From the NCBI GenBank assembly GCA_024195585.1, contig SWBL01000138.1:54692-118691 (forward strand): a stretch of DNA of 64,000 nt. Reading direction: 5' to 3'. The stretch comes from Aureobasidium sp. EXF-3400. Its lineage: Eukaryota > Ascomycota > Dothideomycetes > Dothideales > Saccotheciaceae. Positions 32,949 to 43,862 of this stretch are shown here, one piece after another; within the stretch, counting starts at the first letter, position 1, and each line of letters starts with the position of its first letter. The notes beneath the pieces are model-generated. The model was not told the origin of the DNA. It saw nothing but the letters and a program-made list of their open reading frames with translations, and ran no database searches. Position numbers and translations under genes: made by a program.

Positions 32949-34825
32949 ATGCGAACTTCAGTGACCAATTCCTTTCATCTAGCAGTCTTTGCACTGCTAG
33001 GCTCATCACATGCTGCCTCTTCAAATCCAGCAATCTGTCCTGTAAGCAGCCTGATTAGACATTCTATTCCTCGAAGAGAGCCAGCCCTGACTCAAATACA
33101 CAGGTCGAGCCTGGTGCCACAGTATCCGATGCTTGCGCGTCATATGCCGACCTTGATAACCTCAACACCCGCCTGAACCCCGCCCTGCATGACCTAGTGT
33201 CCCAGACCGATTTCTTCTCCTATTACCGCCTGAATTTGTATAACAAGAAGTGCCCTTTCTGGTCCGATGACGAAGGCCTCTGCGGCAACATTGCCTGCGC
33301 TGTTACGACACTCGAAAATGAGGAAGACATTCCCGAGATCTGGAGAGCTGAAGAGCTCAGTAGACTGGAGGGCCCCAAAGCACACCACCCTGGCAAGAAA
33401 GAACAAAGAGAACTAGAGAGACCACTACAAGGAGAGCTAGGCGAGAACGTCGGTGAAAGTTGTGTTGTCGAGTACGACGACGAGTGCGACGAAAGAGACT
33501 ACTGTGTGCCCGAAGATGAGAGCGCAAGTGCCAAGGGCGACTATGTCAGCTTGCTCGACAACCCGGAACGTTTCACTGGTTACTCTGGCGAAGGTGCCCA
33601 CCAAATCTGGGAGGCTATCTATCGCGAGAACTGTTTCTCCAAGCCGAGCTCAAGTGCACAGAGTCTGGGTGCTGGTGGCTTGGTTCCTCCTTTTGCTGGC
33701 TTCTCAGGAATGCAAGGGCAAGCTGCACAGGACCTCAAGTCTGTCATGAAAGAGCATGGTCGCCAACAAGCTTCGCAAGAGGGCAAGTTTGAGGACAACA
33801 TGGAGTTCGACGATGAGTGTCTCGAGAAGCGCGTCTTCTACAGAGTCATCTCTGGCATGCACGCCTCCATTTCGACCCACCTGTGTCACGACTACCTCAA
33901 CCAATCTACTGGCAAATGGGGCCCCAATCTGCAATGTTACAAGCAGCGCCTCCACAACCATCCAGAACGCATCTCTAACCTGTACTTCAACTACGCTCTC
34001 ATGGCTAGAGCTGCTGGTAAGCTCAAGGATTATGTTCAAGACTACACTTTCTGTACCGGTGACCCAAAGCAGGACAAGCGCACAAAGGACATGGCCCTAA
34101 AGGTTGCGAACACAATACCCGCTGGCCCTGAGATCTTCGACGAGAGTGTCATGTTCCGTGAGAACCCACTGGGTGACACCGGCATTAGCCTCAAAGAAGA
34201 TTTCCGCAACCGCTTCCGCAATGTTAGTCGCATCATGGACTGCGTTGGCTGCGATAAATGCAGACTTTGGGGCAAACTCCAGACTGCAGGTTATGGTACA
34301 GCTCTGAAGATCTTGTTCGAGTTCAACAACGACCAGCCTGCCCCAGCTCTCAAGCGAATCGAGCTGGTCGCCTTTTTCAACACTCTGGACAAGGTTAGCA
34401 ATGCCATCAAGGCCCTTGGTAACTTCCAACGCATGTTGGCCGAAGAGAAAGGGATTCCTGCGCCAGAAATTATTGGCGAGAAGAAGCAGCAGCAGCAGCT
34501 TCTGCAAGAAATTACTGAGGAAGACGAGCTCGACGACGATGATGCGTGGGAGCAGCCAAAGCCAAAGCCACTCACTGAGTGGGAGAAAGCCAAGTCAGAG
34601 ATCTATCTGGTCTGGCAGGTCACCAAGTATGTCCTCAAGAGCTGGATAGAGATTCCTCAGACAATGTAAGTTTTGCTCTGTTTTCACAATGAAAGCGTCG
34701 CTGACATCTCTTCCAGTTTCATCATCCTCATCACGGAGCTTTCTAGATTGTGGCAGCGTTGGCTGGGTCTTGAAATCACACCACGCGCGTGGGAGTTTCG
34801 CTTACCCACAATTCATGAGCTATAG
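32949..34825 (+). CDS. ERO1: Endoplasmic reticulum thiol oxidase Ero1
   Basis: Three exons are inferred: 32949-33041, 33104-34665 and 34717-34825, giving 587 aa. Ero1 is the FAD enzyme that reoxidises protein disulfide isomerase in the ER lumen. Exon 1 gives the signal peptide (SFHLAVFALLGSSHAA) and the first conserved Cys (NPAICP). Cysteine-rich landmarks follow: KKCPFWSDDEGLCGNIAC, the acidic DDECDERDYC, FTGYSGEGAHQIWEAIYREN, and the active-site CxxCxxC in CVGCDKCRLWGK followed by LQTAGYGTALKILFE. A Glu-rich, disordered insert near residues 520-540 is typical of filamentous fungi. The third exon adds a hydrophobic segment (FIILITELSRLWQRWLGL), suggesting membrane association. Confidence 0.95.
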
Positions 34826-36516
34826 AAAGCATCATCAATATAAACAGGGCTAAGTTGTTCGTGTTTCAGCATATGCATGTCGGTTAAGAACATAGCGTTG
34901 GCGTTCAAGGAAAAGGTTTGCGAAAATGTTTGGAAGAGCTCGGGATGCATAGATGTGCCGAGCAGTTGTTATCACTATCAAGATAGAAGAATGTCATAAG
35001 AGTTGCCTATCGATACAAGTTGGAGCCGAACGGTGCGTTACCGTACTTGCTTGGCCGTGAACACAGCAAGGAACAATTCGAGCAAGCTCAAGATCTCGAG
35101 AACCTTGCAAAGATGTGGCTCGCTCGGCTCGGTCCTCGATATTGTCATGCTCCTCCTTTTTAAACACTTCGTTGCGCGTGGACAGCCCCTGACAACGTCG
35201 TTCACACCGATCCGCGTACTCAAGCCGAGCATGTTCAAGGACGAGAGCTACTCGCAACGTCTCTGCAGACACTTACAGTATATATAGTTTTATGGGCTCC
35301 TGACAATTCGGTTGCTCGATCACGCCAGATGCTCAGTGCTGGTAACGCAAATTCTGCGCCCAGATATAGATTTAGCAACCATGGCAGCAGTCTGTTTCAT
35401 GTCCTGGCACGTGGAATTATAGATTGGACTCGCCGTTTTGTGGTTGAGAGTATGACCGGATGGCTGCGTTTCATCTTCGCGCAAATCAATATGAGATGGG
35501 TGTGTCGCGTAGCGTGATGCTGATCGATGTGTACTGTACACAAGCTATGTAGCACGGCAAGTTTCTGCCAGAAGACGCGCCGTCCGCGTGGTTCTTCGCA
35601 CGAGTGTCTAGTAGCGCCAGTGGTACTTCGACGGTTCGCCAAAGCCATGTAGGTAGCAAACGGCCACCCCCCTAACAGTTGGGCGGTCGTGGTGGAGTTT
35701 TGGCAAGCATCCGGCGACGGTTAAACAACCGTGGTCCACTCATGGCACGATCGCTAATGCCACGCCTTTGCGAGTCGAGTGAAACCATGGCTTGATTAGG
35801 GTTGGACTCGCCTAAGCGTTCCGGCAAAGACAGCATTGTGGAGCGCTAAAGAACGTCGAGGCGGAGAAGATAGGAGAGTTGGGCCAATCACGCAACTGTG
35901 CCTGGATACAAGCGGAATGCGTAGCGTGCGTGGTGAACCTTTTGTCGTGTCTGGAACTCTGCCCTGCACGATTTTCACACTTGCAGCCTTCCCGATTCGT
36001 TGGCGCCCGCCAGAAAGTAGGTGCAGTAGGTGCATTCAAAACGAAGGAGGTGCCACCCCAAGAGAACTTCTCTTGCTCTTTTTTCAAGACACCACCTGTT
36101 TCTCCAAGTCATTCCTTGTCACCTTCCGAGCGCCTACTCGTCTCAGGACGTCGCGCTTGACACATCTGGCTATCGCTTCCTCTCCTTTGGGCGACAACGT
36201 CAGAACCATTCATTCTCTTACCAAGTAACCGCAAGGACTGTGTCCCGGTTAGCCTTCATTCTTTCACAAAAGCAGCCTCGATCACTTTTCGAGACACCAA
36301 CAGGCTGTGACGTTTTCTGCAAGACAGGAACTTGACAAGACATTCTGATCACACGCTCTACAGCACCCGTCCAAGTGAACAAAATCTTGTGATCACATCG
36401 GTTTCACGTGTGAGACCTGCTACCAAGTGACACTTTCACTCTCACACCGGAGCTTTCCTCTTCTTCAAAAAGTACTTTTGGTCCTTTGACAGTCCACCAC
36501 CACTGCTTCAGCAAAC
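34826..36516. other. Gene-poor region, 1.7 kb
   Basis: No gene is supported on either strand. Short ORFs overlap each other in different frames and show no motif. The last 500 bp are pyrimidine-rich and probably contain the leader of the serine-rich gene that follows. TGATCA or TGATCAC words occur near 36346 and 36390. No tRNA-like structure was found by eye. Confidence 0.45.
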
Positions 36517-37341
36517 ATGTCGCTTGTCCGTGCTTTCACCACCAGACGGGCTGCCCGCAAGAACCATGATCTGGATCGTTCTGCCAGCCAGCGCGTCCAG
36601 CGCCCCAAGATTTCTGGCCCTATCGAGTTGATCTCGACGACAAACACTCTGGCATACGAGGCCCCTGACATCTTCGGAACCAACCCCATCGCCCACAAGG
36701 CAGGAGTTCTTACAACCTCTTCCAGCTCCAACAGTCTGAGCTCGATCGAGTACAGCGACTCTAGCAGTATCGGCCACCGTTCTGGAGGCACATTCACCGA
36801 CGCTTCTTCCTTCGATGAGTCGCCCTTGTCTCCGGAGCCAAACCACCTCAGCTGTTACTTCAAGCCTTCCGTCTATGACGAGCCCTCGCAGCACAGCCGT
36901 GACACCTCCGTCAACTCATTCCACCGCTCTGAAGTTGCCCCTGTCCTCCCTCAACGTGCCCCTTCGCACAGCAAGCACGCCCATCAGTTGAGCCACAAGC
37001 GATCGATCTCTCGTGAATTGGGCCACAAGCGCTCGATCTCGCGCAACACTTCCTCTTTCCCTGAGGACGTTATCACCACCAGAGACTCGACCGACTTCTT
37101 CCGTGCTTCTGGCCCAGTTTCGCCGCACCCCTTCGGCAAGGAGCTCGAGCAGCTCAGTGAGGTCGCCGAGGAGTTTGGCACCACAGTTCGTGATGTCGAG
37201 GCTGACGCAGACCGCGTCTTCATGGACGCCCATGGTCTGGACCATTTCACTGCAGACGACTACATGATGGAGATTGCAGACATGCTCAACGTCATTTTCG
37301 AAGAAGTATCAACGCCGTACGAAGAGGCTGGATGGATCTGA
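36517..37341 (+). CDS. Serine-rich conserved-looking hypothetical protein
   Basis: A single exon of 274 aa. I do not recognise the family. The N-terminus is basic (SLVRAFTTRRAARKNHD). The middle is rich in Ser, Thr and Pro with typical low-complexity signalling content (SSSSNSLSSIEYSDSSS; SSFDESPLSPEP). A heptad HKRSISR occurs twice, 30 nt apart (36994-37014 and 37024-37044), resembling basophilic-kinase sites. The C-terminal 80 residues (HPFGKELEQLSEVAEEFGT, then ADDYMMEIADMLNVIFEEV) look folded, helical and acidic and end EEAGWI. The ATG has good context and the codon use resembles neighbours, so it is read as a real gene. The long non-coding stretch before it is unusual for this window. 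Confidence 0.7.
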   Translation: MSLVRAFTTRRAARKNHDLDRSASQRVQRPKISGPIELISTTNTLAYEAPDIFGTNPIAHKAGVLTTSSSSNSLSSIEYSDSSSIGHRSGGTFTDASSFDESPLSPEPNHLSCYFKPSVYDEPSQHSRDTSVNSFHRSEVAPVLPQRAPSHSKHAHQLSHKRSISRELGHKRSISRNTSSFPEDVITTRDSTDFFRASGPVSPHPFGKELEQLSEVAEEFGTTVRDVEADADRVFMDAHGLDHFTADDYMMEIADMLNVIFEEVSTPYEEAGWI

Positions 37342-39008
37342 TTGCCGCCCACAATGTCAAGCAACGGTCGCAAGGCTGGTAACTTGCGGGACCATGGCAT
37401 AATCTATCCTCCCCTTTGCTGAGGGAACTCTGATACGACTCTTCACTTCTTGTCGATTTCACGTCCGACTCTTCTTTACTTCTTACTCTCTTTTGTTTAC
37501 GTTATCATGGAAGACTGGGGCCCTGATGTATTACTGGCGTTGGGATATGGATGTTCCCCAAAAAGGGCTACGATGACACGAAATACTCGGGCAGTCTTCT
37601 TGGGAGAAGGCAATACCTTTGTCCCGTTCACTCTTTATCTTGTTTATTTTATGACCAAAATCCAGGCCATACAGCACTCTGGGAAAGGTGGTGCACTGTT
37701 TTATGTAGCTAGATGTAGCAAATGCACTTCTAAGCTCGTACACTTACCTTCTCTTTCGGTCGTCTGTGACTTTAATTATCTGTGACATGCATTTCAAATT
37801 GCAACAAGGTTGATATACAGCTGAGATGCTTTCATTCCAACACTTGTCACCAGATCAATCAAGGAGTGCCAATCTCGGCATCTGTCTCTTGGGAGTGGAC
37901 TGATTCGGACGAGCAAATCAGTTTCTGCCCCAGGTTATCCACACACGGTAATTAGCATGCACGGAGATTATGCCATGCAAGCCGACACTATTGTTATTGC
38001 CATCAAGTCTCTCATCGAGCCATAATCAATCTACGGTTTGGACAGCACAGGACAGGAGTTGACAGGCTGCCAGGTGTAGCCAAAGGAGGGGTTTAGGCGG
38101 TCAAGAAAATCATGGCGGTCAAGAGAACGAGTATACAGTAGAGAAGGCATAGCCGGACATGCCAGGTGGCAGCAAAGACATGGAGATGTAGTAGTGTATA
38201 GACTAGTTTGAAACCCCAGGCACCAAAACAAGGCAACTAGCATGGCTTCACCAATGCCGGGAGAGTTGGGTTGGAGTGCATAAAGAGCCTCAATTAGTAC
38301 GTTGGTGGATCGTCAGAGGTTATAGCACACCGTATCTCATCGATTGACGATAGGCTGCAGCTGATCCAAGGTATTGTAGATAGCGGCGGAACGATTGAGC
38401 TTGTAAGAACAATAGAAGGGCATTCCCACTCGAATAGATCGAGCTGGTGCGTGGAGGCGGCAGGTTTAAGAGCGATGATCCGACGGAAGGAGCCGAGGCG
38501 GAACTAAGGGCTTTGCGGATTGATTAGAGAGTGGGGACCTTCTCGCAAAAGGCGAAGCGTGGACATCAACAATCAACAACAACAGACTACTTTTTCTCCC
38601 ACCACTTTCCCTCCTGCTAGAGCTTCGTCTATCGTGCTGTCGCATCTCGCCATCGACTCCAAGCTCATCCATCCATCAAACCCGTTATTGCAGCCGGCTC
38701 GATCGCATCGCTTTTGTTGCTGCCTGTCGCCCCCTCTAAGCCATTGTTGCGCCAGACTTCATTGCCCCGCTCGACCGCCGTGGTTTGATACCAACACAGG
38801 CGCAACCGAACAGCGCATCTCTTTCAAGCCAACTTTCACCACTGCTCGACAACCCAACTCCACCCTTCTCTTTGAGAAACACTGCGAATCAGGGGCTCCA
38901 CCACAGTCACCGCTTGTCTCTCACGCGACATCCATAACCGCTCCCTTCCAAAGCTCTTAATCAGCACGCCCCTCCACCTTCCAGCTTCCCCCCATCCTAC
39001 CCTTCACA
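37342..39008. other. Gene-poor region between the serine-rich gene and CKS1
   Basis: No gene is supported. An open frame at 38520-38960 lacks any ATG and its composition fits a CT-rich CKS1 leader. 37342-37800 is probably the 3' region of the upstream gene. Nothing else is recognised. Confidence 0.45.
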
Positions 39009-39515
39009 ATGGTCAACATGGACATCGACGCCACGCGCCGCAACAAGAAGCCACGCCCTTTGAGCGACTCCGAGCGCGAGCGCCTGGATGAGTTCATTGA
39101 GAGCATCCACTACTCGTCGAGGTAAGAAGATCTTTCATCCACTTTGTCGCCAACGCTAATTTGCGCAGATACTCCGACGACCACTTCGAGTACAGACACG
39201 TGCAGCTGCCCAAGCAGATGCTGAAGGCGATACCAAAGGAATACTTTGACGGTTCGCGAGGCACTCTCAAGCTGCTATGGGAGGACGAGTGGAGAGCATT
39301 GGGCATTACTCAGGTATGTGGATATTTCTATCTACAACGCGGAAACGAGAAACTAACCCGAATTGCAGAGTCTGGGATGGGAGCACTACGAGGTCCACGA
39401 GCCCGAGCCGCACATTCTGCTCTTCAAGTGAGCTTTTTCCTTTGACACCCAACAAGAGCCAACCAGCTGACAACAACTCAGGCGCCCCATCAACTACCAA
39501 CCCCCAGTGCACTAG
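39009..39515 (+). CDS. CKS1: Cyclin-dependent kinase regulatory subunit Cks1
   Basis: Four exons are inferred: 39009-39121, 39169-39313, 39369-39427 and 39482-39515, giving 116 aa. Cks proteins bind the cyclin-dependent kinase and phosphorylated substrates and drive multisite phosphorylation. The conserved core is complete after splicing: [46 protein letters not shown], then [20 protein letters not shown]. The phosphate-binding Arg, Trp and Lys/Arg positions are present. Three introns (47-55 nt) break this short gene, and the last coding exon has only 34 nt, so no single open frame shows the whole protein. Confidence 0.95.
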
Positions 39516-40581
39516 GAGCCACTGCCCACGATGAAGACGACGGTGATGACATGACCTCCATGATGCTCGACTGCTATTAGACCTTGTTCCCCTTCGAATC
39601 TCTGATCGAATTGCAACTCAAGCCACGACTTTGTCAGAGCGATCCACGTACTCAGCCCCTGTAACAGGCACAGAGCACAGCTGGAGCTTGAAACACAGAT
39701 CCAAAAATATAAAATACAGCTTTTCCTTGTATCCACCCTCCAGATTCGAGCGCCAGATAGGGGCGAAGACAAAACACAGTTTCACACATCAGTCGTCGCC
39801 GAAAACACATGCTTCTCCACGGCTTTGCCTAAGTCAGGAGACTTTGCTTTGCTTTTCTCTGATCATTGATGACCACACAACTTGGTATGCTGAGCGACGG
39901 ATGATGGGTACTTGCTTTTCTTCCAAGCTTTGTTTTCATCTGCACACTGCATGGCGTTCTCTCAGTTTAGGGATGTTGCATTTGTTGGGGTTTGTTTCTT
40001 TGCAAGTCCGCTTTCCAGGCCTTGCAAGGACACTCGGCGAGCAGGGAGCAAGGGTTATTTTCAGCGTACTTTATTTCTTTTTCTTCTCCTGCTTCTTTTC
40101 CTTGTACAGATGGGGTTTTGCAAAAACGAGTGTTGTACCTAGCTTGGGAGAGATGGGAATGAAAAATGAAAATATGTCAAATTACATTGAAAGATGCTCG
40201 TAGCAGGATGTGAACTGCAAGGCTAGAAATCAGTCATTCATCCCTTAAGATTAGACGCATCAAAGTATGTTGGCTAGGCCAACTTCATTCGAGGTAGCGG
40301 ATTTGTGAGATTGTTAGAGAGCAAGACTCTCTCTGAACGGATACCGAGGGTGGTAGATGTATCATTTAAACTTCTATATACCTCGGCCTTGACAGTCACA
40401 AACACTGTCCAATTAAGGTTCTACTGCCGACATCACACCCTATGTCATCTCGGAGCGGATTAACCTACCGAGCAGTAGGGGCCTAAGATGGAGCTTTTAC
40501 AGTATGCTTCTGGTCTCTCATGCCATCAAGGTACAGTACAAGAAACGCATTCGAGAGAACTGGAGCACTTCCAAGACCTAC
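39516..40581. other. Convergent intergenic region CKS1 / USB1
   Basis: This is read as 3' untranslated sequence. A 190-codon open frame at 39631-40203 starts without ATG, is rich in Phe, Leu and Ser, and shows no motif; it is not called. Long T-rich runs near 40060-40110 are present. Confidence 0.45.
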
Positions 40582-41552
40582 TCAGCTGAATACGCCGCCC
40601 TTGGTCCTAGAGTGCAGATGCTTGCTTCCAATTGGCAGAGCTGTGACGGCCTGACCTACGCGGACCTTGACAGCGTCAAAGGATACAACCATATTCTCGC
40701 AGAGCTCCTTGAGGATGGACTCAACAGCTGGTTGCAATTCGAGGTTGTCGTCTTCCAGATTTCGGTCTCGCGATGGCAAAGACCAACCGATGCTGATGTG
40801 GAAGTATGGCGAAAAATCGTGGCTTCCTGCTTGGCGTTTGAGTTTGGTGTAGAGTTGAGGTTGGTTGAAGTCCAGAGCGGCCTTGTTGCTGGCTTCAAGA
40901 AGTTGATTTAGCAGGGTCAGGGCACTCGTTTCTTGAGTTTTCTCGGCATCTTGAACGCGGAGTACCAAAAAGTATCGACTGCTATCGTCATTACCATGCC
41001 ATGAGAGTGAAGCAGGTCGCACTGCGATTGGATGTCGCAGTGACCGAACAAGCGGTGTCACGGCTTCTGTGATGGTTTCCAGAAAAGCGTCTTTATTCCC
41101 GGTGCGCAATACTAGCGGAGCACTTAAAGAGATGTGTAGAGGCAAGGGTACTTGCAGTGGAGTTTGCAGCAGAGAGAGCACATTTGACGATTCTGGCAAG
41201 GCTTTGAGCAATTTGTTCAGTTTGTCATGTTCAGCAGGCGATGGCAGCCCTGCAGAGGCTGTGTAAGTCGGGCTGTGTGTTGTATTCAATGATTGCAAAG
41301 GCTCAACATACACTCAAGATAGACATGGGTAGGCCAATTCCCTTCAACATGCTTGACGACGCGTTTGCGGCCGTGGTGCAGAGAAGGATCGTCGGTGTTG
41401 CTGACGCGGACGCTGGACGAGTATAAATTCAAAAACGCCGCTGGTAGGGGTGGGAGGTCGTCGTCGTCTTTATGGTCACAGTCGTTTTTGAGGCGCTTGG
41501 CTGCAGGCTCGTCGTCGTCGTCTTCGGAATCCGAATATGCGACTAGTGTCAT
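40582..41552 (-). CDS. USB1: U6 snRNA phosphodiesterase Usb1
   Basis: Two exons on minus, 41552-41312 and 41249-40582, give about 302 aa. Usb1 trims the 3' end of U6 snRNA and protects it from decay. It belongs to the 2H phosphoesterases: the two HxS motifs are LHISLS and FHISIGW. The N-terminus has the usual acidic and basic lead (SDSEDDDDEPAAKRLK), then GRKRVVKHVEGNWPTHVYLE. Donor GTATGT at 41311 is strong. The acceptor is ambiguous: 41249 gives YLEWLPSPAEHDKL, which I prefer, while 41258 gives three extra residues. The gene is convergent with CKS1. Confidence 0.88.
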
Positions 41553-41857
41553 TGGATAGCAATACCAATAGCACTATCGACGGATCAATAGCTGGCCGAG
41601 GGGTGGAAGTGGGCGGATGTCGAGGGTCCGGGGAAAAGAATGACATGTTGAGCGTGCGCGGCATGACGTAGCTTCCCAAAAAGTGTGTGATGCGAACAAC
41701 CAAAGAGCCGACGAGGGAAGTGCGGCCCAAGAGGATCATGCTTATTTTTTAAAACTGCTGTACCTGCGCTATCCTGCCGACCTTCCCTTTCTCTCATCTT
41801 GCTTCTTGCTTGTTGTGCGACAATCCATCTGACCACCCTCGAATCTCAACCTGAATC
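41553..41857. promoter_or_regulatory. Divergent promoter USB1 / Pal1-like gene
   Basis: The 305 bp between divergent start codons holds both promoters. The part next to the plus-strand gene is CT-rich. No specific factor site is recognised. Confidence 0.4.
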
Positions 41858-43109
41858 ATGTCAAGTGTCAGCGCCAAAGAGGTAAGATCCGAGCTCCTTC
41901 GTATCAGTCTGAACCCCACTCACAATTCATCCACAGGCTCAGGCCTATCTCATTGACCCTCTCAATGCCCCCGAGCCTTCTCAAGAAACTGGTCCGGGTT
42001 CGCACTTCTATCCTCCCAGTGCCACCATGAGTGCCTCTCCCACAGCAGCATCGCCTACCACCTCGTCTCCCACATCTTCCAAGAATCCTTTCCGTGACTC
42101 AATGGGTGGAAAGGGCCCCCAGACACATGTCCGTCAAACTAGCATAAGCTCGACCGGCAGCAACTCCAGGTTTCCGGATTTCCATGACGGTCCCTCTTCT
42201 CCCCACCGTCGCAACTTCAGCGGTGACCACCTCATGGGCGAGTCGTCAGGCAACCGCCCTCGTAGAACCAGCTCGCTTAGTCAACGCTACCCTGGTGACG
42301 TATCCAACCAGCCTCTGAACATGCTCAGAAAGGATAGCAAGAAGGCCTACCGCTCTCCTCACCTCAACAAGCGTCACATTCCTGGTGCCGATACAATCGA
42401 CCGTCTCGATCCTACCCCCAGCAAGATCCCCTACCACCACGAAGGTCCCTATGATGCTGCTCTGCTAGCCCGTAACACCAGCTACAACAGCAGCCCCATC
42501 GCCGCCTTGGAGGACTCTAACAGAGAAGCACTCAAGGCCACCCCTGCCGAGAAGATTAAGGATTCTCTCGAAAAGCACATGCCTCTTGATGGCGTTGCTG
42601 TCGTTCCTCCTGGTCAACCCGACCAGCTTGGCCGTGTCTACAACTACGAGGAGGGAACTGACATGATGCGTGAGGCCAACCCTGAGGGTGGTGCTTACAA
42701 GCGCTGGCCCGGAGAAGTGAGTTTCCTATATACCATTGAATTCCCATCAACATACTGACTTTTTCGTAAGGAATATAGCAAAGACGATCTCAAGGGCAAG
42801 GGCGAACCTGCATTCTCCCTCGACCGAGCGCTCAAGGCTCACACCATTCACGAGCGTGACTTTGATGGCCAGCGTGGCATTGAGCTGTCAGACCGTCCGC
42901 TCATGAGCGACTACGACAAGATGAAGGACAGCAAAAAGCTTGACGACCGTGATCCTGTCGAGATTGCCGGCGGAGAATCTCAATACGCAAATCTCACCAT
43001 GGCAGCCGACACTGATGCTCACACTATGAACCGAACAAGCAGCTTGCGCAGAGCGGGCGAAGGTCTCAAGAAGAGACTGAGCTTGAGAAAGAGACACCAG
43101 GATGATTAA
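41858..43109 (+). CDS. Pal1-like cell morphology protein (tentative)
   Basis: Three exons are inferred: 41858-41881, 41937-42716 and 42771-43109, giving 380 aa. The protein is largely disordered and Ser/Pro-rich. Motifs include LIDPLNAPEPSQETGPGSHF, KNPFRD, a HHEGPYDAALLARNTSYN block, SPIAALEDSN, HMPLDGVAVVPPG, and YNYEEGTDMM with KRWPGEEY completed across intron 2. The GPYDA...RN plus SPIAAL layout resembles the fungal Pal1 family, which acts at growth sites and endocytic patches, but I am not certain of the assignment. The C-terminus is basic (GLKKRLSLRKRHQ), suggesting membrane lipid binding. The first exon is only eight codons. Confidence 0.6.
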
Positions 43110-43862
43110 GCCTGTGAAGTCTCTCCAACTTTTCTTTCTTGTTTCTTTACATATTCTCTTTCAGCGATAGACTGTACATCATCAGGATGATGAAGGATGA
43201 TTGGCATGGGACTGGCCTAGATGGCTGTTAATAAATTGTACGATACGACAGGATGACAGGATGCCAGGACTTGTATGAATAATATATAATATTATGACAC
43301 CTGCATAATCCAATGGAGCATTTGATATTATCCATCAAGTTGTTCAACAGGCCTATCTTGAAAGTGTGTTCAGGAGAGTGTCTAGTTCTTTGGTTGTTTC
43401 TGATTCTTACCTTTAGCAGTCGTTCATGGTGTCGAGTCCTTTGTGTGTCTGTTTGGTTGTGTGAGTTGCATAATGATCGTCTGGGTCGATGAGATTGTGT
43501 AGCGTTGGGCGAAGCTTCCAAAAACGATTCTGTTCAAATTGCAAGGTGCACCATAGCTTCGCCTGCCAACAAGCTGAGGATACGAGATACATACATCGAT
43601 CACAGACTAATCTGAGGAGTTCATCCAAGGTGCTTTGAGTGTGATAAAAATGGTGGCACGGTGGCCAATGTCGCCGGAGGTTGCTCAAGATCTAGTTGAG
43701 GGCATGACCCTGTTAAGATCGGACCTGAGATTCACAGATCGCAGTTTGACAAGTTCCAGTATCATTATATGTACTTGCAGAAGATGTTGGGCAGCTTTCG
43801 AAAAGTGGGCAGAATGAATCGGTCATGATATTGATAAAGATACGCTTTTTTTTCGAACCACA
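43110..43862. other. Convergent intergenic region Pal1-like / PWP1
   Basis: AT-rich 3' sequence (ATAATATATAATATTATG near 43280) plus the PWP1 3' end. No gene is recognised. Confidence 0.45.

Noticed and set aside
26304..34825. Secondary-metabolite or mobile defence cluster
   Set aside because: Neighbouring genes (GH76, PEX2, 6PGDH-like, ERO1) are unrelated housekeeping functions on mixed strands, with no synthase, transporter or regulator set.
38520..38960. 147-codon frame just before CKS1
   Set aside because: It contains no ATG; composition fits a CT-rich untranslated leader.
39631..40203. 190-codon frame downstream of CKS1
   Set aside because: Opens without an ATG, has low-complexity Phe/Ser/Leu content and no motif; read as 3' untranslated sequence.
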